A stretch of 64,000 bases of DNA, taken from contig JARGPL010000027.1 of the NCBI GenBank assembly GCA_029210175.1, positions 124,001-188,000 of the forward strand, read 5' to 3'. Source of the DNA: Minwuia sp. Lineage in GTDB: Bacteria > Pseudomonadota > Alphaproteobacteria > Minwuiales > Minwuiaceae. Positions 1 through 9,454 of the stretch are shown piece by piece. The notes beneath the pieces are model-generated. The model saw only the letters and a program-made list of their open reading frames with translations. It made no database searches and was not told the DNA's origin. Every line of letters starts with the position of its first letter. Position 1 is the first letter of the stretch. Both the position numbers and the translations under genes were made by a program.

Positions 1-210
1 TGCGACGATTCCCGACCGTGGAACCATCATTCAAAGCCGTCATGAACCATCTCCCGTTTCAATCCGTTGTTGGCCACGATCAGGAACCCCGATCAGGTTG
101 GCCACATCATCCGCACGATTGGCGGTTCGGCAAGTCATCGATCGCAACTGGATAAGCAAGATACAGGCCAGATGCACATACTGCCGATCAATTTCCAGTC
201 ATGCGGCCTG
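1..210. other. Window edge without recognised gene
   Basis: 210 bp downstream of dusA. I see no supported gene. A 12-bp direct duplication (ATGCGGCCTGTC) occurs at the dusA 3' end. Confidence 0.4.
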
Positions 211-1227
211 TCATGCGGCCTGTCGTGCACCTGCGACGTCCACGGCGGCCAGTGCCCGGCGGATCGTTTCCGGCCCCGCCCCCGGCTGCCGCGCCTCCTC
301 CCCCAGGATACGCCGGAACGTGCGGGCACCCGGCAGACCATTGGCAAGCCCCATCATGTGTCGGGTCATGTGAGGCAGCGGCGTCCCTGCCGTCATCTCC
401 CGCTCCACATGCGCAATGTATCCGGCGACGACTGTTGCCAGGTCAGGGTCCGGGGCCGTGTCACCGAACAGTACACGATCCACCCCAGCCAGCAGCATCG
501 GGCGGTGATAGGCGGCCCGGCCAAGCATCACGCCATCCAGATGATCCAGGTGCAGGACGGCATCCTCCAGCGTTTCCAGACCGCCGTTGAGGATGATCGG
601 GACCGCCGGGAACTGCTGCTTCAACCCATGCACCAGGCCATAGTCCAGCGGCGGGACATCCCGGTTCTCCTTCGGGCTCAGACCCGCCAGCCAGGCCTTG
701 CGCGCATGCACGATGACGGCATCGGCACCCGCGTCCACCACCCGACGCACGAAGTCCGGCAGAACCTCGGCCGGTTCCTGCTCATCAACACCGATCCGGC
801 ATTTGACGGTGACCGGAATCGAGACTCGCGCCTTCATCGCACTGACGCATTCCGCAACACGGTGGGCATCACGCATCAGAACCGCACCGAATGCGCCATT
901 CTGAACCCGGTCGGACGGGCACCCGCAGTTCAGATTGATCTCGTCATAACCGGCATCCGCACCCATCTGTGCACAATCGGCCAGATCAGGCGCATCCGAT
1001 CCACCGATCTGCAGGGCCACAGGATGTTCCGCCGCATCGAAACGCAGCAGCCTTTCGCGCGGCCCGTGCAGCAGGGCACCGGTCGTCACCATTTCCGTAT
1101 AGAGCCGCGCCCGACGCGATATCAGTCGCAGCAGGTACCGGTCATGCCGATCCGTCCAGTCCATCATCGGCGCAGCGGAGAAGCGATATTGCGGACAAGT
1201 GTCAGATGTCATGAAAGCCGTCATCGT
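211..1227 (-). CDS. dusA: tRNA-dihydrouridine synthase A (DusA)
   Basis: FMN enzyme that reduces uridines in the D-loop of tRNA (DusA modifies positions 20/20a). The TIM-barrel Dus signatures are visible: SAAPMMDWTDRH near the N-terminus, NLNCGCPSDRV around residues 98-107 with the general-acid Cys in GCPS (about C102), VKCRIGVDE, and NGGLETLEDA near the FMN phosphate site. The C-terminal RHMMGLANGLPGARTFRR is typical of the DusA subfamily, and about 338 residues is the normal length. The frame stays open upstream to 1278, but the extra 17 residues are not Dus-like. I prefer the ATG at 1227; the ATG at 1215, with AGGA about 12 bases upstream, is an alternative. It lies downstream of copA on the same strand with a 141-bp gap, so probably a separate unit. 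Confidence 0.93.
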   Translation of the reverse strand, partial: TMTAFMTSDTCPQYRFSAAPMMDWTDRHDRYLLRLISRRARLYTEMVTTGALLHGPRERLLRFDAAEHPVALQIGGSDAPDLADCAQMGADAGYDEINLNCGCPSDRVQNGAFGAVLMRDAHRVAECVSAMKARVSIPVTVKCRIGVDEQEPAEVLPDFVRRVVDAGADAVIVHARKAWLAGLSPKENRDVPPLDYGLVHGLKQQFPAVPIILNGGLETLEDAVLHLDHLDGVMLGRAAYHRPMLLAGVDRVLFGDTAPDPDLATVVAGYIAHVEREMTAGTPLPHMTRHMMGLANGLPGARTFRRILGEEARQPGAGPETIRRALAAVDVAGARQAA

Positions 1228-1368
1228 CCTGAATGATTTCCAACGGACATCATGCCCCAGATCCGTCGCTTTCGCCATGGCGCAGGAGACCTCAGTCAGG
1301 TCTTCCTGCTCGCCGAACTGCGCGATGGTGGGCGACCAACGACAGCCGCAGCGGTCCGGTGCCGGGCC

Positions 1369-3750
1369 TCACCTGTCCAGATCGATACGGCGCAGCCGCA
1401 GCGCGTTGGAGATGACCGAGACCGACGACAGACTCATCGCCGCAGCCGCCAGCATGGGTGACAGCAACATGCCGGTCAGCGGATAGAGCACCCCCGCCGC
1501 GATCGGCACACCGGCACTGTTGTAGGCAAAGGCGAGGAACAGGTTCTGGCGGATGTTGCGCAGGGTCGCCTGTGACAGCTTGCGGGCACGCAGGATGCCA
1601 TCCAGATCACCGCGGAGCAGCGTGATACCCGCACTCTCAACCGCAACGTCGGCACCGCTGCCCATCGCGATGCCGACAGCCGCAGCCGCAAGCGCCGGGG
1701 CATCGTTGACGCCATCGCCCGCCATCGCGACCCTGTGGCCCGACGCCTGCAACTGGTCAACCAGCGCCTTCTTGTCCACAGGCAGCAGATCCGCATGCAC
1801 CTGATCGATGCCGAGTTGATCGGCCACAGCCTGGGCTGTGACAGCCGTGTCGCCCGTCGCCATGACCACCGTCAGGCCAGCGTCCTGCAAGGCTGCGACC
1901 GCCGCTGCGGCGCCTGCCTTCACCGGATCGGAGACCGCGATCATCCCCGCATGACGACCGGCCACGGCGATGTGCATCACGGTGCGGCCCTGTCGCCGCA
2001 GACCGTTGGCCACATCATCATCCTGCACCAGCGTGACGCCCGCAGCCTGCAGCATGGTTTCATTGCCCAGCACGATCTCCGTGCCATCGGCACTGCCGCG
2101 CACCCCCTGGCCCGTTACGGACTGGAAGTCGGACACGGCTGCGGCACCGATCCCGCGTTCGGCAATACCCGTCACGATGGCTTCTGCCAGTGGATGTTCG
2201 GACGCCGCCTCCAGGCCGCGCACCAGGGCCAGCACCTCCGCCTCCACGTGGCCATCACCGATGATGACGTCCGTCAGTACCGGTCGCCCTTCGGTGAGTG
2301 TACCGGTCTTGTCGACGATGACCGTGTCGACGCCGGCCAGATGCTCCAGCACCTCGACGTCGCGCACCAGCACCCCGGCCTGCGCCCCGCGGCCCGTCGC
2401 GGTCATGATCGACATCGGCGTGGCAAGCCCGATGGCGCAGGGACAGGCGATGATCAGCACGGAAACCGCAGAGATGATGGCGAACGACAGCGTCGGTTCC
2501 GGCCCGAAGATCATCCAGGCAGCAAAGGCGACGACGGCAATCGCCACGACGATGGGCACGAACCAGGACGCCACACGGTCGGCCAGCGCCTGCACCGGCG
2601 CGCGCGACCGCTGCGCCGACGCAACCATGCCGACGATCTGCGCCAGCATGGCGTCATCGCCGACCCGCGACGCCTCCAGCACCAGCGATCCGTTGCGATT
2701 CAGGGTGCCGCCGGTGACGCTGTCACCCCTGGCCTTGGCCTGCGGCAGCGGCTCACCGGTCAGCATGCTCTCGTCCACCGCGCTCTGGCCGTCCAGCACA
2801 ACGGCATCAACGGGCACCGCATCCCCGGGACGAACCCGCAGCCGGTCGCCGACCATGATGTTGTCCAGCGGCACATCGTATTCGTCGCCGTCGGGTGTGA
2901 TCCGCCGCGCCGTTTTCGGGGCCAGGTCCAGCAGGCTGCGGATGGCGTCGCCCGTCCGTTCCCGCGCGCGCAGTTCCAGCACCTGCCCCACCAGCACCAG
3001 GGCAACGATGACCACCGCCGCCTCGAAGTAGACCGGCATGTGACCTTCCGGCGTGCGCAGCCCTGCGGGGAACAGGCCCGGTGCCAGCGTTGCGACCACG
3101 GAATAGGCGTAGGCGGTGCCGACCCCGACCATGATCAGGGTCCACATGTTCAGGTTCCGGGTGCGGATCGACGTCCAGCCACGATGAAAGAATGGTCGGG
3201 CGACCACGACCATCACCAGGGTTGCCAGCACGAGTTCGGCATAGAGGCTTGTCAGGTGGCCGATCCAGTCCCGCACCGGCAGGCCGACCATCGGTCCCAT
3301 GGTGAGGATGATCATCGGAATTGCCGCGGCGACACTGACCCAGAGCCGCCGGGTGAAATCAATCAGCTCATGGTTCGGCCCATCCGCCACGCCGTCCATC
3401 GGTTCCAGCGCCATGCCGCATTTCGGGCAGGTCCCCGGTCCCTCCTGAACGATTTCCGGATCCATCGGGCAGGTGAAGGTCGCCGTCTTCGGAGCGGCAT
3501 CCGCGACCATCGCGGCCTTTCGGGCCTTGTTGCCGGACAGATAGAAAAAGGGATCGGTGCCGAAACGATCATGGCAGCCCGTGCCGCAGAAATGGAACGT
3601 ATGGCCCTTGTGCACCAGCGACGGCTTGCCCTGATCAAGCGGCACGGTCATGCCGCAGACCGGGTCCTTCACCGCGCCATCGACAGGTTGTATCGCCGCA
3701 TTCAGGATCGCCGCCCGTTCCGTTTCGCCGGATACGTCTGTATGAACCAT
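1369..3750 (-). CDS. copA: Copper-exporting P1B-type ATPase (CopA-like)
   Basis: Inner-membrane heavy-metal ATPase of 793 residues, expected to export Cu(I). In order: a YHS domain (about 29-75, DPVCGM and HFCGTGCH), a Cys-rich heavy-metal-binding segment (about 92-118, CPMDPEI and CPKCGM), paired transmembrane helices, the actuator TGEP loop (about 331), the metal-site CPC in IACPCAIG (about 436-438), the phosphorylation site DKTGT at about D480, the SEHP loop, and [10 protein letters not shown] in the hinge. It has the YHS/HMBD N-terminus instead of the classical HMA (GMTCxxC) domain, as in many alphaproteobacterial CopA proteins. Regulation is readable: a CueR-type dyad promoter lies 40-65 bp upstream. 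No cueR or copper chaperone gene lies next to it. Silver transport cannot be excluded. Confidence 0.93.
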   Translation of the reverse strand: MVHTDVSGETERAAILNAAIQPVDGAVKDPVCGMTVPLDQGKPSLVHKGHTFHFCGTGCHDRFGTDPFFYLSGNKARKAAMVADAAPKTATFTCPMDPEIVQEGPGTCPKCGMALEPMDGVADGPNHELIDFTRRLWVSVAAAIPMIILTMGPMVGLPVRDWIGHLTSLYAELVLATLVMVVVARPFFHRGWTSIRTRNLNMWTLIMVGVGTAYAYSVVATLAPGLFPAGLRTPEGHMPVYFEAAVVIVALVLVGQVLELRARERTGDAIRSLLDLAPKTARRITPDGDEYDVPLDNIMVGDRLRVRPGDAVPVDAVVLDGQSAVDESMLTGEPLPQAKARGDSVTGGTLNRNGSLVLEASRVGDDAMLAQIVGMVASAQRSRAPVQALADRVASWFVPIVVAIAVVAFAAWMIFGPEPTLSFAIISAVSVLIIACPCAIGLATPMSIMTATGRGAQAGVLVRDVEVLEHLAGVDTVIVDKTGTLTEGRPVLTDVIIGDGHVEAEVLALVRGLEAASEHPLAEAIVTGIAERGIGAAAVSDFQSVTGQGVRGSADGTEIVLGNETMLQAAGVTLVQDDDVANGLRRQGRTVMHIAVAGRHAGMIAVSDPVKAGAAAAVAALQDAGLTVVMATGDTAVTAQAVADQLGIDQVHADLLPVDKKALVDQLQASGHRVAMAGDGVNDAPALAAAAVGIAMGSGADVAVESAGITLLRGDLDGILRARKLSQATLRNIRQNLFLAFAYNSAGVPIAAGVLYPLTGMLLSPMLAAAAMSLSSVSVISNALRLRRIDLDR

Positions 3751-3789
3751 GGCATTCAGGCCTTTCCGATCAGGTGGAAGACCCTGCTT

Positions 3790-3815
3790 GCAACTTCCAG
3801 TTACTGGAAGGTCAA
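3790..3815 (-). promoter_or_regulatory. CueR/MerR-type copper promoter of copA
   Basis: On the minus strand a -35-like TTGACC (3810-3815) is followed directly by the dyad CTTCCAG-TAA-CTGGAAG (3794-3810), which occupies an overlong spacer before the -10 region. This is the arrangement of CueR-activated promoters such as E. coli copA (TTGACC-TTCC...GGAAG). The start codon of copA follows about 40 bp downstream. The motif is seen directly; CueR control is inferred from the family. Confidence 0.82.
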
Positions 3816-3840
3816 GCCCTGTGGTCGGGAGCGATCAGAA

Positions 3841-4701
3841 TCACCCGGCCCGATCCGGTACAGGCTTGTTCAGTTGCCAGTCATAATCGTCGCCTGAAAT
3901 CTGCCTCAGGATCGTCAGGTGCCCCCGCAAGCCGCCGCGGGCGTAGCGGAGCATGTGTTCGATGACACCGGTTTCGGTGCCACCGAAATCCTCCCGAAAC
4001 CAGACGAAGATCGACGATACATGCAGATTGCCGTCACCATCGATGCGGGCACCACGGGGGTGATTGATGAAGGTCGCGGCCTGCGCGTTCAGCTGTGCTT
4101 CCAGGCGGTCGGGCACGAAGGCTTCGGCCCGCAGGTCAGGGCAGCCGATGGATGCACAGTTGACCGCATAGTGGATGCGTGGATCCTTGAAGATCGGTCG
4201 CAGGATGCGGTGTTCGATCTGGTTCAGGGTCAATGGCCGTCCCTGCACGGTGATCAGTTCCGCATCCCAGGGACCACTGGCAAACAACCCCGGTGAGATG
4301 TCGATGTCACGGATGGTCTCCACGCCCGGATTGTCAACGATCAGCCGGACAGTCAGGGCGTTGTAGAGGTTGACCCAATAGGCGAACTGCGCGGGCCGGT
4401 TCAGGGCTGATACGGGCACTGCGCCCATGGTTTCCAGATAGGAATCCAGCCCGGCACGGTTCGCTGCCAGCCCCCGATAATCGAACCGCATCACGCCGTC
4501 CGGTCCGGGCATCGCATGGGTTTTCAGAACGGCATCCCAACCACTGTGGTCCACCTGAACAGTCGATGCCGGGTCATGGGGGGTCCATACCTCCCAGAGG
4601 TCCGATTTCGGCGCGAACAGGCGTTCCCAACTCGCCGCCTGGACCTGGCTGAGGCTGAAGACAGCGACAAGCACCCAAAGAAGGGGACGAAGGTACGGCA
4701 T
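3841..4701 (-). CDS. Exported DUF547 domain protein
   Basis: Protein of about 286 residues from the preferred ATG at 4701, where MPYLRPLLWVLVAVFSLSQVQAAS gives a clean signal peptide; an upstream in-frame ATG at 4740 would spoil it. The DUF547 core is recognisable: FAYWVNLYNALTVRLIVDN (about 106-124), the conserved HYAVNCASIGCPDLR (about 176-190), and ALxxFINHPRGARI-type and SSIFVWFREDFG-type stretches after it. The biochemical role of DUF547 is unknown; a thiol-protease-like fold has been suggested for the family, and the NCASIGCP cysteines are conserved in it. It is divergent from the downstream hypothetical gene at 4876 and lies upstream of the copA promoter on the same strand. No link to copper is shown by the sequence. 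Confidence 0.85.
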   Translation of the reverse strand: MPYLRPLLWVLVAVFSLSQVQAASWERLFAPKSDLWEVWTPHDPASTVQVDHSGWDAVLKTHAMPGPDGVMRFDYRGLAANRAGLDSYLETMGAVPVSALNRPAQFAYWVNLYNALTVRLIVDNPGVETIRDIDISPGLFASGPWDAELITVQGRPLTLNQIEHRILRPIFKDPRIHYAVNCASIGCPDLRAEAFVPDRLEAQLNAQAATFINHPRGARIDGDGNLHVSSIFVWFREDFGGTETGVIEHMLRYARGGLRGHLTILRQISGDDYDWQLNKPVPDRAG

Positions 4702-4875
4702 GGCGGATTTCCCGGTCAGTTGTCTCTGCGTCCCTGCCATATCGCCACGGGCAGGCCACGCGGCAAGGGCTTCAGCAAAAGGTGAAGTCGGCTGACCGAA
4801 TCGTGGCGACCATGCGATGCTTGGGTGATTCGCCCGGCAAGATCGCCCCCACCCCGTTCCGGCAGACGAGACCCC

Positions 4876-5613
4876 ATGCCCACCACCATCGGTCTTCTAT
4901 CCACCGAACAGCCACATTCGGCGCTCGTCCTGGCCCTGGCGCCGGTGCTGGCCGCGTCCGGTGTGGAGGTGATCGCAGCTATCGACGACTTTCTGGCCTT
5001 CGATATCGACCGCCGCGCCAAGTCGGGGCTGATGCTGATCCCCGGCAGCGGACCAGCGGTGGCGGAGCGCATACCGGCGGAGCGTGTGTTCTGGATCGGG
5101 GAGCCTCCCTTCACACCGAAACTGCCGGTGGGGCGCACCCTGGGCAGGGCCCGGTTCCATGAAGTCGTCGGCCTGCTGAACGGGCGGGCCAATGGCGGTG
5201 CGCTGCATCTGGCCGTGCAGGAAACCGGCACCTTCATCCTGTCCGGCCTGCGCGTGTTCGACCAGACCAGTGCTGCCTATGCCATCGACGGAGCCTTGAA
5301 GTCCGGCACGGCGGCGGAACGCTTCGCTGACATCTTCGGCGCGAAGGTGATGAGCGACCCGGGCCTGCATGCGCCCCTGCCCCAGACCCGGCGCGACGTC
5401 ATCGCCCCCCGGCGTGGCACGGTGGCCAGCTGGTCCACCGGCCCCTTGCGCGCCGCATTGCAGGCGCTCGGCAATGGTGGTGCGATTGGTCGGCTGGTGC
5501 CCACAGGTACGGCCACCGGACCCAGGAAACCGGTTGCGCGCCTGTATGGCACCGACGCCGAACAGGTGGATGCGGCCCAGTCCCTGCTGGTTGACGCGCT
5601 GGTTCTGGAGTAA
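4876..5613 (+). CDS. Conserved hypothetical protein of unknown function
   Basis: A 245-residue soluble protein I do not recognise. The start MPTTIGLLSTEQ at 4876 is chosen over the in-frame ATG at 4825 because the extra residues are low-complexity Arg/Pro-rich. The N-terminal half alternates hydrophobic strands with short helices (ALVLALAPVLAASGVEVIAAIDDF, SGLMLIPGSGPAVAERIPAERVFWIGEPP), suggesting an alpha/beta nucleotide- or sugar-binding type fold; this is inference. There is no signal peptide or membrane segment. It is followed after 67 bp by the RAM-domain gene and pncA in the same direction, so the three may share a transcript. Confidence 0.6.
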   Translation: MPTTIGLLSTEQPHSALVLALAPVLAASGVEVIAAIDDFLAFDIDRRAKSGLMLIPGSGPAVAERIPAERVFWIGEPPFTPKLPVGRTLGRARFHEVVGLLNGRANGGALHLAVQETGTFILSGLRVFDQTSAAYAIDGALKSGTAAERFADIFGAKVMSDPGLHAPLPQTRRDVIAPRRGTVASWSTGPLRAALQALGNGGAIGRLVPTGTATGPRKPVARLYGTDAEQVDAAQSLLVDALVLE

Positions 5614-5680
5614 CAAGGACCGAAGCACCGGGGCCGGGTCAATTCATGCGCCAGGCGACCATCAGCAAAGGGATATCGTC

Positions 5681-5923
5681 ATGCAGACCATCTTCATCTG
5701 GGTGAAGTGCCAGTTGGGCCAGGCTTACATCGTCGCCGCAGAAGCGGTGGAAAGTGTCGAGCAGGTCTCGGAAGTCCATTCGGTTTCGGGGGAGTGGGAC
5801 CTGTTGATGAAATGCTACCTGTCCGACACCCAGGACATCGGGCATTTCGTCAATGAGCAGATCCAGATGCTGCCCGGCGTCAAGGACACCTTCACCACCA
5901 TCACCTTCAAGGCGTTTTCCTGA
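5681..5923 (+). CDS. Stand-alone Lrp/AsnC-type RAM ligand-binding domain protein
   Basis: Only 80 residues: MQTIFIWVKCQLGQAYIVAAEAVESVEQ and so on. It matches the C-terminal regulation-of-amino-acid-metabolism (RAM, AsnC_trans_reg) domain: beta-alpha-beta with VxSVSGEWDLLMKCYL and ending GVKDTFTTITFKAF. The helix-turn-helix half of Lrp proteins is absent. Such SARD/RAM proteins form dimers or octamers and bind small molecules, and may modulate full Lrp regulators. AAAGGGA sits 7 bases before the ATG. The gene is 4 bp upstream of pncA, so the two are almost certainly co-transcribed. Confidence 0.87.
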   Translation: MQTIFIWVKCQLGQAYIVAAEAVESVEQVSEVHSVSGEWDLLMKCYLSDTQDIGHFVNEQIQMLPGVKDTFTTITFKAFS

Positions 5924-5927
5924 ACCC

Positions 5928-6554
5928 ATGGCACGGTTGGACCCCGCCCGCGATCTGCTGCTGCTGATCGACATCCAGAACGACTTCTGCCCCGGCGGCG
6001 CGCTGGCGGTGGCAGACGGCGATGCCGTGGTGCCGCTGGCCAACCGGCTCAGCGACCGGTTCAGCCATGTCGCCCTGACGCAGGACTGGCACCCCGCCGG
6101 TCACGCGTCCTTCGCGTCAAGCCATCCGGGTGCCGAACCATTCAGCACCATCCCTGCCAGTCACGGGCCGCAGACACTCTGGCCGGACCATTGCGTGCAG
6201 GGCACGGTTGGTGCCGCATTTCACGCCGGTCTGAACATCGACCGTGCAGAGATCATCACTCGCAAGGGCTGCCGCCCGACCCTCGACAGCTATTCGGCGT
6301 TCTTCGAAAATGACGGCGCCACCCCCACCGGCCTTGCAGGCTATGTGCGGGACCGGGGCCTTGGTCATGTCGTCATGGCCGGGCTGGCGACGGATTTCTG
6401 TGTCGCCTGGTCAGCGCTGGATGCACGGCGGCTTGGTCTGGACGTCAGTGTCATGCTGCCCGCCTGCCGCGCCATTGATCAGGACGGGTCACTCGCCGCC
6501 GCAATTGCTGACATGACCGATGCGGGCATTGCACTGCTGGACGACATCGCCTGA
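5928..6554 (+). CDS. pncA: Nicotinamidase / isochorismatase-family amidase (PncA)
   Basis: Hydrolyses nicotinamide to nicotinate for the Preiss-Handler NAD salvage route. At 208 residues it has normal length. The triad is visible: D15 in LLLIDIQNDFCPGG, the Lys in IITRKGC, and the Cys in GLATDFCVAWSALDA. Metal-ligand residues are in TQDWHPAGHASF. The cis-peptide-type ATDFCV and the C-terminal DGS are conserved as well. The start at 5928 follows the RAM-domain stop by 4 bp. An NAD synthetase gene lies 3.5 kb downstream, on the same strand. Confidence 0.94.
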   Translation: MARLDPARDLLLLIDIQNDFCPGGALAVADGDAVVPLANRLSDRFSHVALTQDWHPAGHASFASSHPGAEPFSTIPASHGPQTLWPDHCVQGTVGAAFHAGLNIDRAEIITRKGCRPTLDSYSAFFENDGATPTGLAGYVRDRGLGHVVMAGLATDFCVAWSALDARRLGLDVSVMLPACRAIDQDGSLAAAIADMTDAGIALLDDIA

Positions 6555-6678
6555 CGCGACCCGCGCAATCCCTGTCGCGGCGGCTTGCTGTCACACCCCT
6601 GCAAGATCATTCTGGCAAAGCATCGCCACGAGGCGACCGCCGGAAATTCGGTCGTCCATGCGCAACAGGTGAGCACCA

Positions 6679-8598
6679 ATGCCAGACACCATCCGATCAT
6701 CCTCAGACGATATCTCCTTCGATGACTTCGATGAGATCAACAGCCCGCGCCCGACAGCGACCGACTTCGATGCGGTCGTGGACCGCGCCCTGTCACGCCG
6801 TCGGTTCCTGGGCGGTGGCATTGCCTTCGGTGCCAGCGCCTTCGTGATGGGTACGACCGCCCTGACGCCGGCCCGCACCAGCGCGGATGCATCTGCAGCC
6901 GGCAGCCGCCTCGGCTTCGACGCCGTCGCCGCGAACGGACTGGATACCATCACGGTACCGGACGGATTCTCCTGGCATGTGGTGGCCCGCTGGGGGGACC
7001 CGATGTTTCCTGACGCCGCCGCTTTCGATCAGGCAAGCCGGGGCACCGGGGCCAGCCAGGAACGCGCCTTTGGTGACAACAATGACGGCATGGCCATGTT
7101 CGCCCACCAGGGCCGCACGATCCTGGCCGTGAACAATGAATATACCAACCGCGCGATCATCCATGGCAACCGGGCCAGCCTGCTGCCGGAAAATGCCGAT
7201 GACGTACGCAAGGGCAAGGCCGCCCATGGCGTCAGCGTGGTCGAGGTGATTGAACGGGACGGGTTCTGGCAGATCGTCCAGGATTCCCCCTTCAACCGCC
7301 GCATCACGGCAGACACGCCGATGGACATCACTGGCCCGGCACGCGGTCATGACCTGCTGAAGACCGCTGCCGAGCCCAGCGGCACCCGGTCGCTGGGCAC
7401 CTGGAACAATTGCGGCAACGGTCGCACGCCCTGGGGCACCTATCTGGCGTGCGAGGAGAACTTCAACGCCTATTTCTCTGCCAGCGACCCGACCTACACG
7501 CCTTCCGACGCGCTCGGCCGCTACGGTGTGGGCCGGAAGGACTGGGGGTACGCCTGGGCGACCGCCGATGAACGGTTCGATTTATCGAAACACCCCAACG
7601 AGCCCAATCGCGCAGGCTACATCGTCGAGATCGATCCCTTGGACCCCACGTCCGTGCCGAAGAAGCGCACTGCGCTGGGCCGTTTCAAGCATGAGAATGC
7701 CGAAGTGGTGGTCGCGGCCAACGGCCATGTGGTGGTCTATCTGGGGGACGATGAACGCGGTGAATTCCTCTACCGCTTTGTCAGCGATGGCAAGTATGCC
7801 CTGGGTGCCGACAACCGCGATCTGCTGGAAAACGGCCGGCTTTATGTCGCGAGATTCACCGATGACATGCGCGGAGAATGGGTGGAACTGACCCCGGCAG
7901 CAACCGGCATGGCCACGGACGCTGAAATCCGCATCCATACCCGCCAGGCTGCTTCCGCCGTGGGTGCCACCACCATGGATCGCCCGGAATGGGTCGCTGC
8001 AATCCCGCATCGGATCGAAGCCTATTGCTGCCTGACCAACAACAGGAACCGGGGCATCAAGCCGAACGCCGGGGGTGACCCGACGCCAGTCGGTGGCCCG
8101 AACCCGCGGGCAGCCAACCTGTACGGCCAGATCGTGCGCTGGGTGCCGGACGACGGCGACCATGCCGCAGACCACTTTGACTGGGACCTGTTCGTGACGG
8201 CTGGTAACCCGACAGTCCACGACGACGCCCAGGCCGGTTCCACCAATGTCACCGCCGAAAACATGTTCAATTCGCCGGATGGCCTGGGGTTCGACAGCCG
8301 TGGCCTGATGTGGATCCAGACAGACGGCAACTATTCCGACGCCGGGGACTTCGCCGGACAGGGCAACAATCAGATGCTGGTCGCCGACCCGGTCAGTGGC
8401 GAGATCCGGCGCTTCCTGGTTGGGCCGAGGCAGTGCGAAATCACCGGCATCACCTTTGCGCCTGACCGCCGCACCGTCTTCATCGGCGTGCAGCATCCGG
8501 GGGAAAAGGGCGACAGCCACTTCCCCGACGGTGGCCAGAGCGTCCCCCGCTCCGCCGTCGTGGCCATCCGTCGCGACGATGGCAAACCGGTTGGCTGA
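6679..8598 (+). CDS. Tat-exported PhoX-family (DUF839) phosphatase-like protein
   Basis: A 639-residue periplasmic protein. A twin-arginine signal, SRRRFLGGGIAFGASAF, starts near residue 39 after an acidic leader (SSDDISFDDFDEINS), as in PhoX proteins. The body contains PhoX/DUF839 beta-propeller signatures: WNNCGNGRTPWGTYLACEENFNAYF (about 233-257), the acidic metal-site segments such as FKHENAEVV and YLGDDERGEFLYRFV, and the Arg/Glu-containing VGPRQCEITGITFAPD near the C-terminus. PhoX enzymes are Ca/Fe-dependent alkaline phosphatases; many relatives have no assay, so substrate is not assured. AGGTGAG precedes the ATG at good spacing. No Pho box was found by eye. Confidence 0.88.
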   Translation: MPDTIRSSSDDISFDDFDEINSPRPTATDFDAVVDRALSRRRFLGGGIAFGASAFVMGTTALTPARTSADASAAGSRLGFDAVAANGLDTITVPDGFSWHVVARWGDPMFPDAAAFDQASRGTGASQERAFGDNNDGMAMFAHQGRTILAVNNEYTNRAIIHGNRASLLPENADDVRKGKAAHGVSVVEVIERDGFWQIVQDSPFNRRITADTPMDITGPARGHDLLKTAAEPSGTRSLGTWNNCGNGRTPWGTYLACEENFNAYFSASDPTYTPSDALGRYGVGRKDWGYAWATADERFDLSKHPNEPNRAGYIVEIDPLDPTSVPKKRTALGRFKHENAEVVVAANGHVVVYLGDDERGEFLYRFVSDGKYALGADNRDLLENGRLYVARFTDDMRGEWVELTPAATGMATDAEIRIHTRQAASAVGATTMDRPEWVAAIPHRIEAYCCLTNNRNRGIKPNAGGDPTPVGGPNPRAANLYGQIVRWVPDDGDHAADHFDWDLFVTAGNPTVHDDAQAGSTNVTAENMFNSPDGLGFDSRGLMWIQTDGNYSDAGDFAGQGNNQMLVADPVSGEIRRFLVGPRQCEITGITFAPDRRTVFIGVQHPGEKGDSHFPDGGQSVPRSAVVAIRRDDGKPVG

Positions 8599-8626
8599 CC
8601 GGCCTTCGGACAGACGCATGATTTTG

Positions 8627-9298
8627 TCAGAGACGACCGACTTCCAGTCGCGCTATTACTTTCAGAACATCGGGGACGCGGCTCTGTGTCATGGTCCAAC
8701 CTGCGTATGCCGGACTCATCCAGTGAATGGCTTCCAATATCTCATTGCTCGTGGCCTTGAGATCCTTCTGAAATACAGGTTCGTGGTGAGCAATCCGATT
8801 CCTGAACCGTCGCAATGCGTTCAATCTCCCGTGGACCTGCTGTCGTCGCAGAGGACGCCCGCGATGCAAGAACACACGATAGAGTGATCGCCGCCAGAGT
8901 ACCTGATCGTACCGGGGTCCGATCAGCGAGACCCAGAAGCCGAAACTGAGTTCTGCAACGGTAGCTCCGTTGGACACCTGCCGCTTGCCGCGTGCAACGC
9001 GGTCTTGTGCCTTTCCAATCTGCTGCCTGGCATCGGGCTGCAGCACCAGACCTCCAGATGTCATCCACTCGTCACCAAACGTATCGATGAGGCTCAAATT
9101 CATCTGGTTTCGCAGGCAGATCTCGAGGCACTGCAACGGTGTATAGAACGCCTCCGATATTGCGGTGTTCTGTTGATATTTCGTGATCGCCTGTTGGATA
9201 TCTCCGTTCGCCTGGTGCAGGTATGTGTTGAGACGTTCCTTTGAAACTGATCGCAGAAATTCCTCAAGTTCCTCAGACGTGTTGAAATTTTTCGTCAT
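8627..9298 (-). CDS. Abi-like (AbiD/AbiF family) HEPN protein
   Basis: About 223 residues from the ATG at 9298 (MTKNFNTSEELEEFLRS); the frame extends to 9349 without support. It looks like an Abi_2/AbiD-F type protein: a leading ERLNTYLHQANGDIQQAITKYQQNTAISEAFYTPLQCLEICLRN-type helical segment, TVAELSFGFWVSLIG in the middle, and RRFRNRIAHHEPVF near residue 164. The R-N-R-I-A-H stretch (about R166 to H171) fits the Rx4-6H motif of HEPN ribonucleases, used by abortive-infection toxins. There is no partner antitoxin next to it. It lies alone between phoX-like and nadE, 3.2 kb from the CRISPR locus. Function as a phage-defence RNase is inference. Confidence 0.78.
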   Translation of the reverse strand: MTKNFNTSEELEEFLRSVSKERLNTYLHQANGDIQQAITKYQQNTAISEAFYTPLQCLEICLRNQMNLSLIDTFGDEWMTSGGLVLQPDARQQIGKAQDRVARGKRQVSNGATVAELSFGFWVSLIGPRYDQVLWRRSLYRVFLHRGRPLRRQQVHGRLNALRRFRNRIAHHEPVFQKDLKATSNEILEAIHWMSPAYAGWTMTQSRVPDVLKVIARLEVGRL

Positions 9299-9454
9299 GC
9301 AAACTATCTTCGTGATGTAAACCCTGGGTCGGCCTCTGCCTTCTGGCAAGCTCCCAGGGTCAGTCGTTTCTGGCAGTTACAGCGACTATATGCGCGGCAT
9401 GTCTATATGTCCTGCCCGCTTGCAGCGGACGCGACGCGCGGCTAATGAAACCTT

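Noticed and set aside
1735-3897. 720-codon open frame antisense to copA
   Set aside because: GC-rich shadow frame, His/Arg/Gln-rich and without homology; copA carries all P-type motifs.
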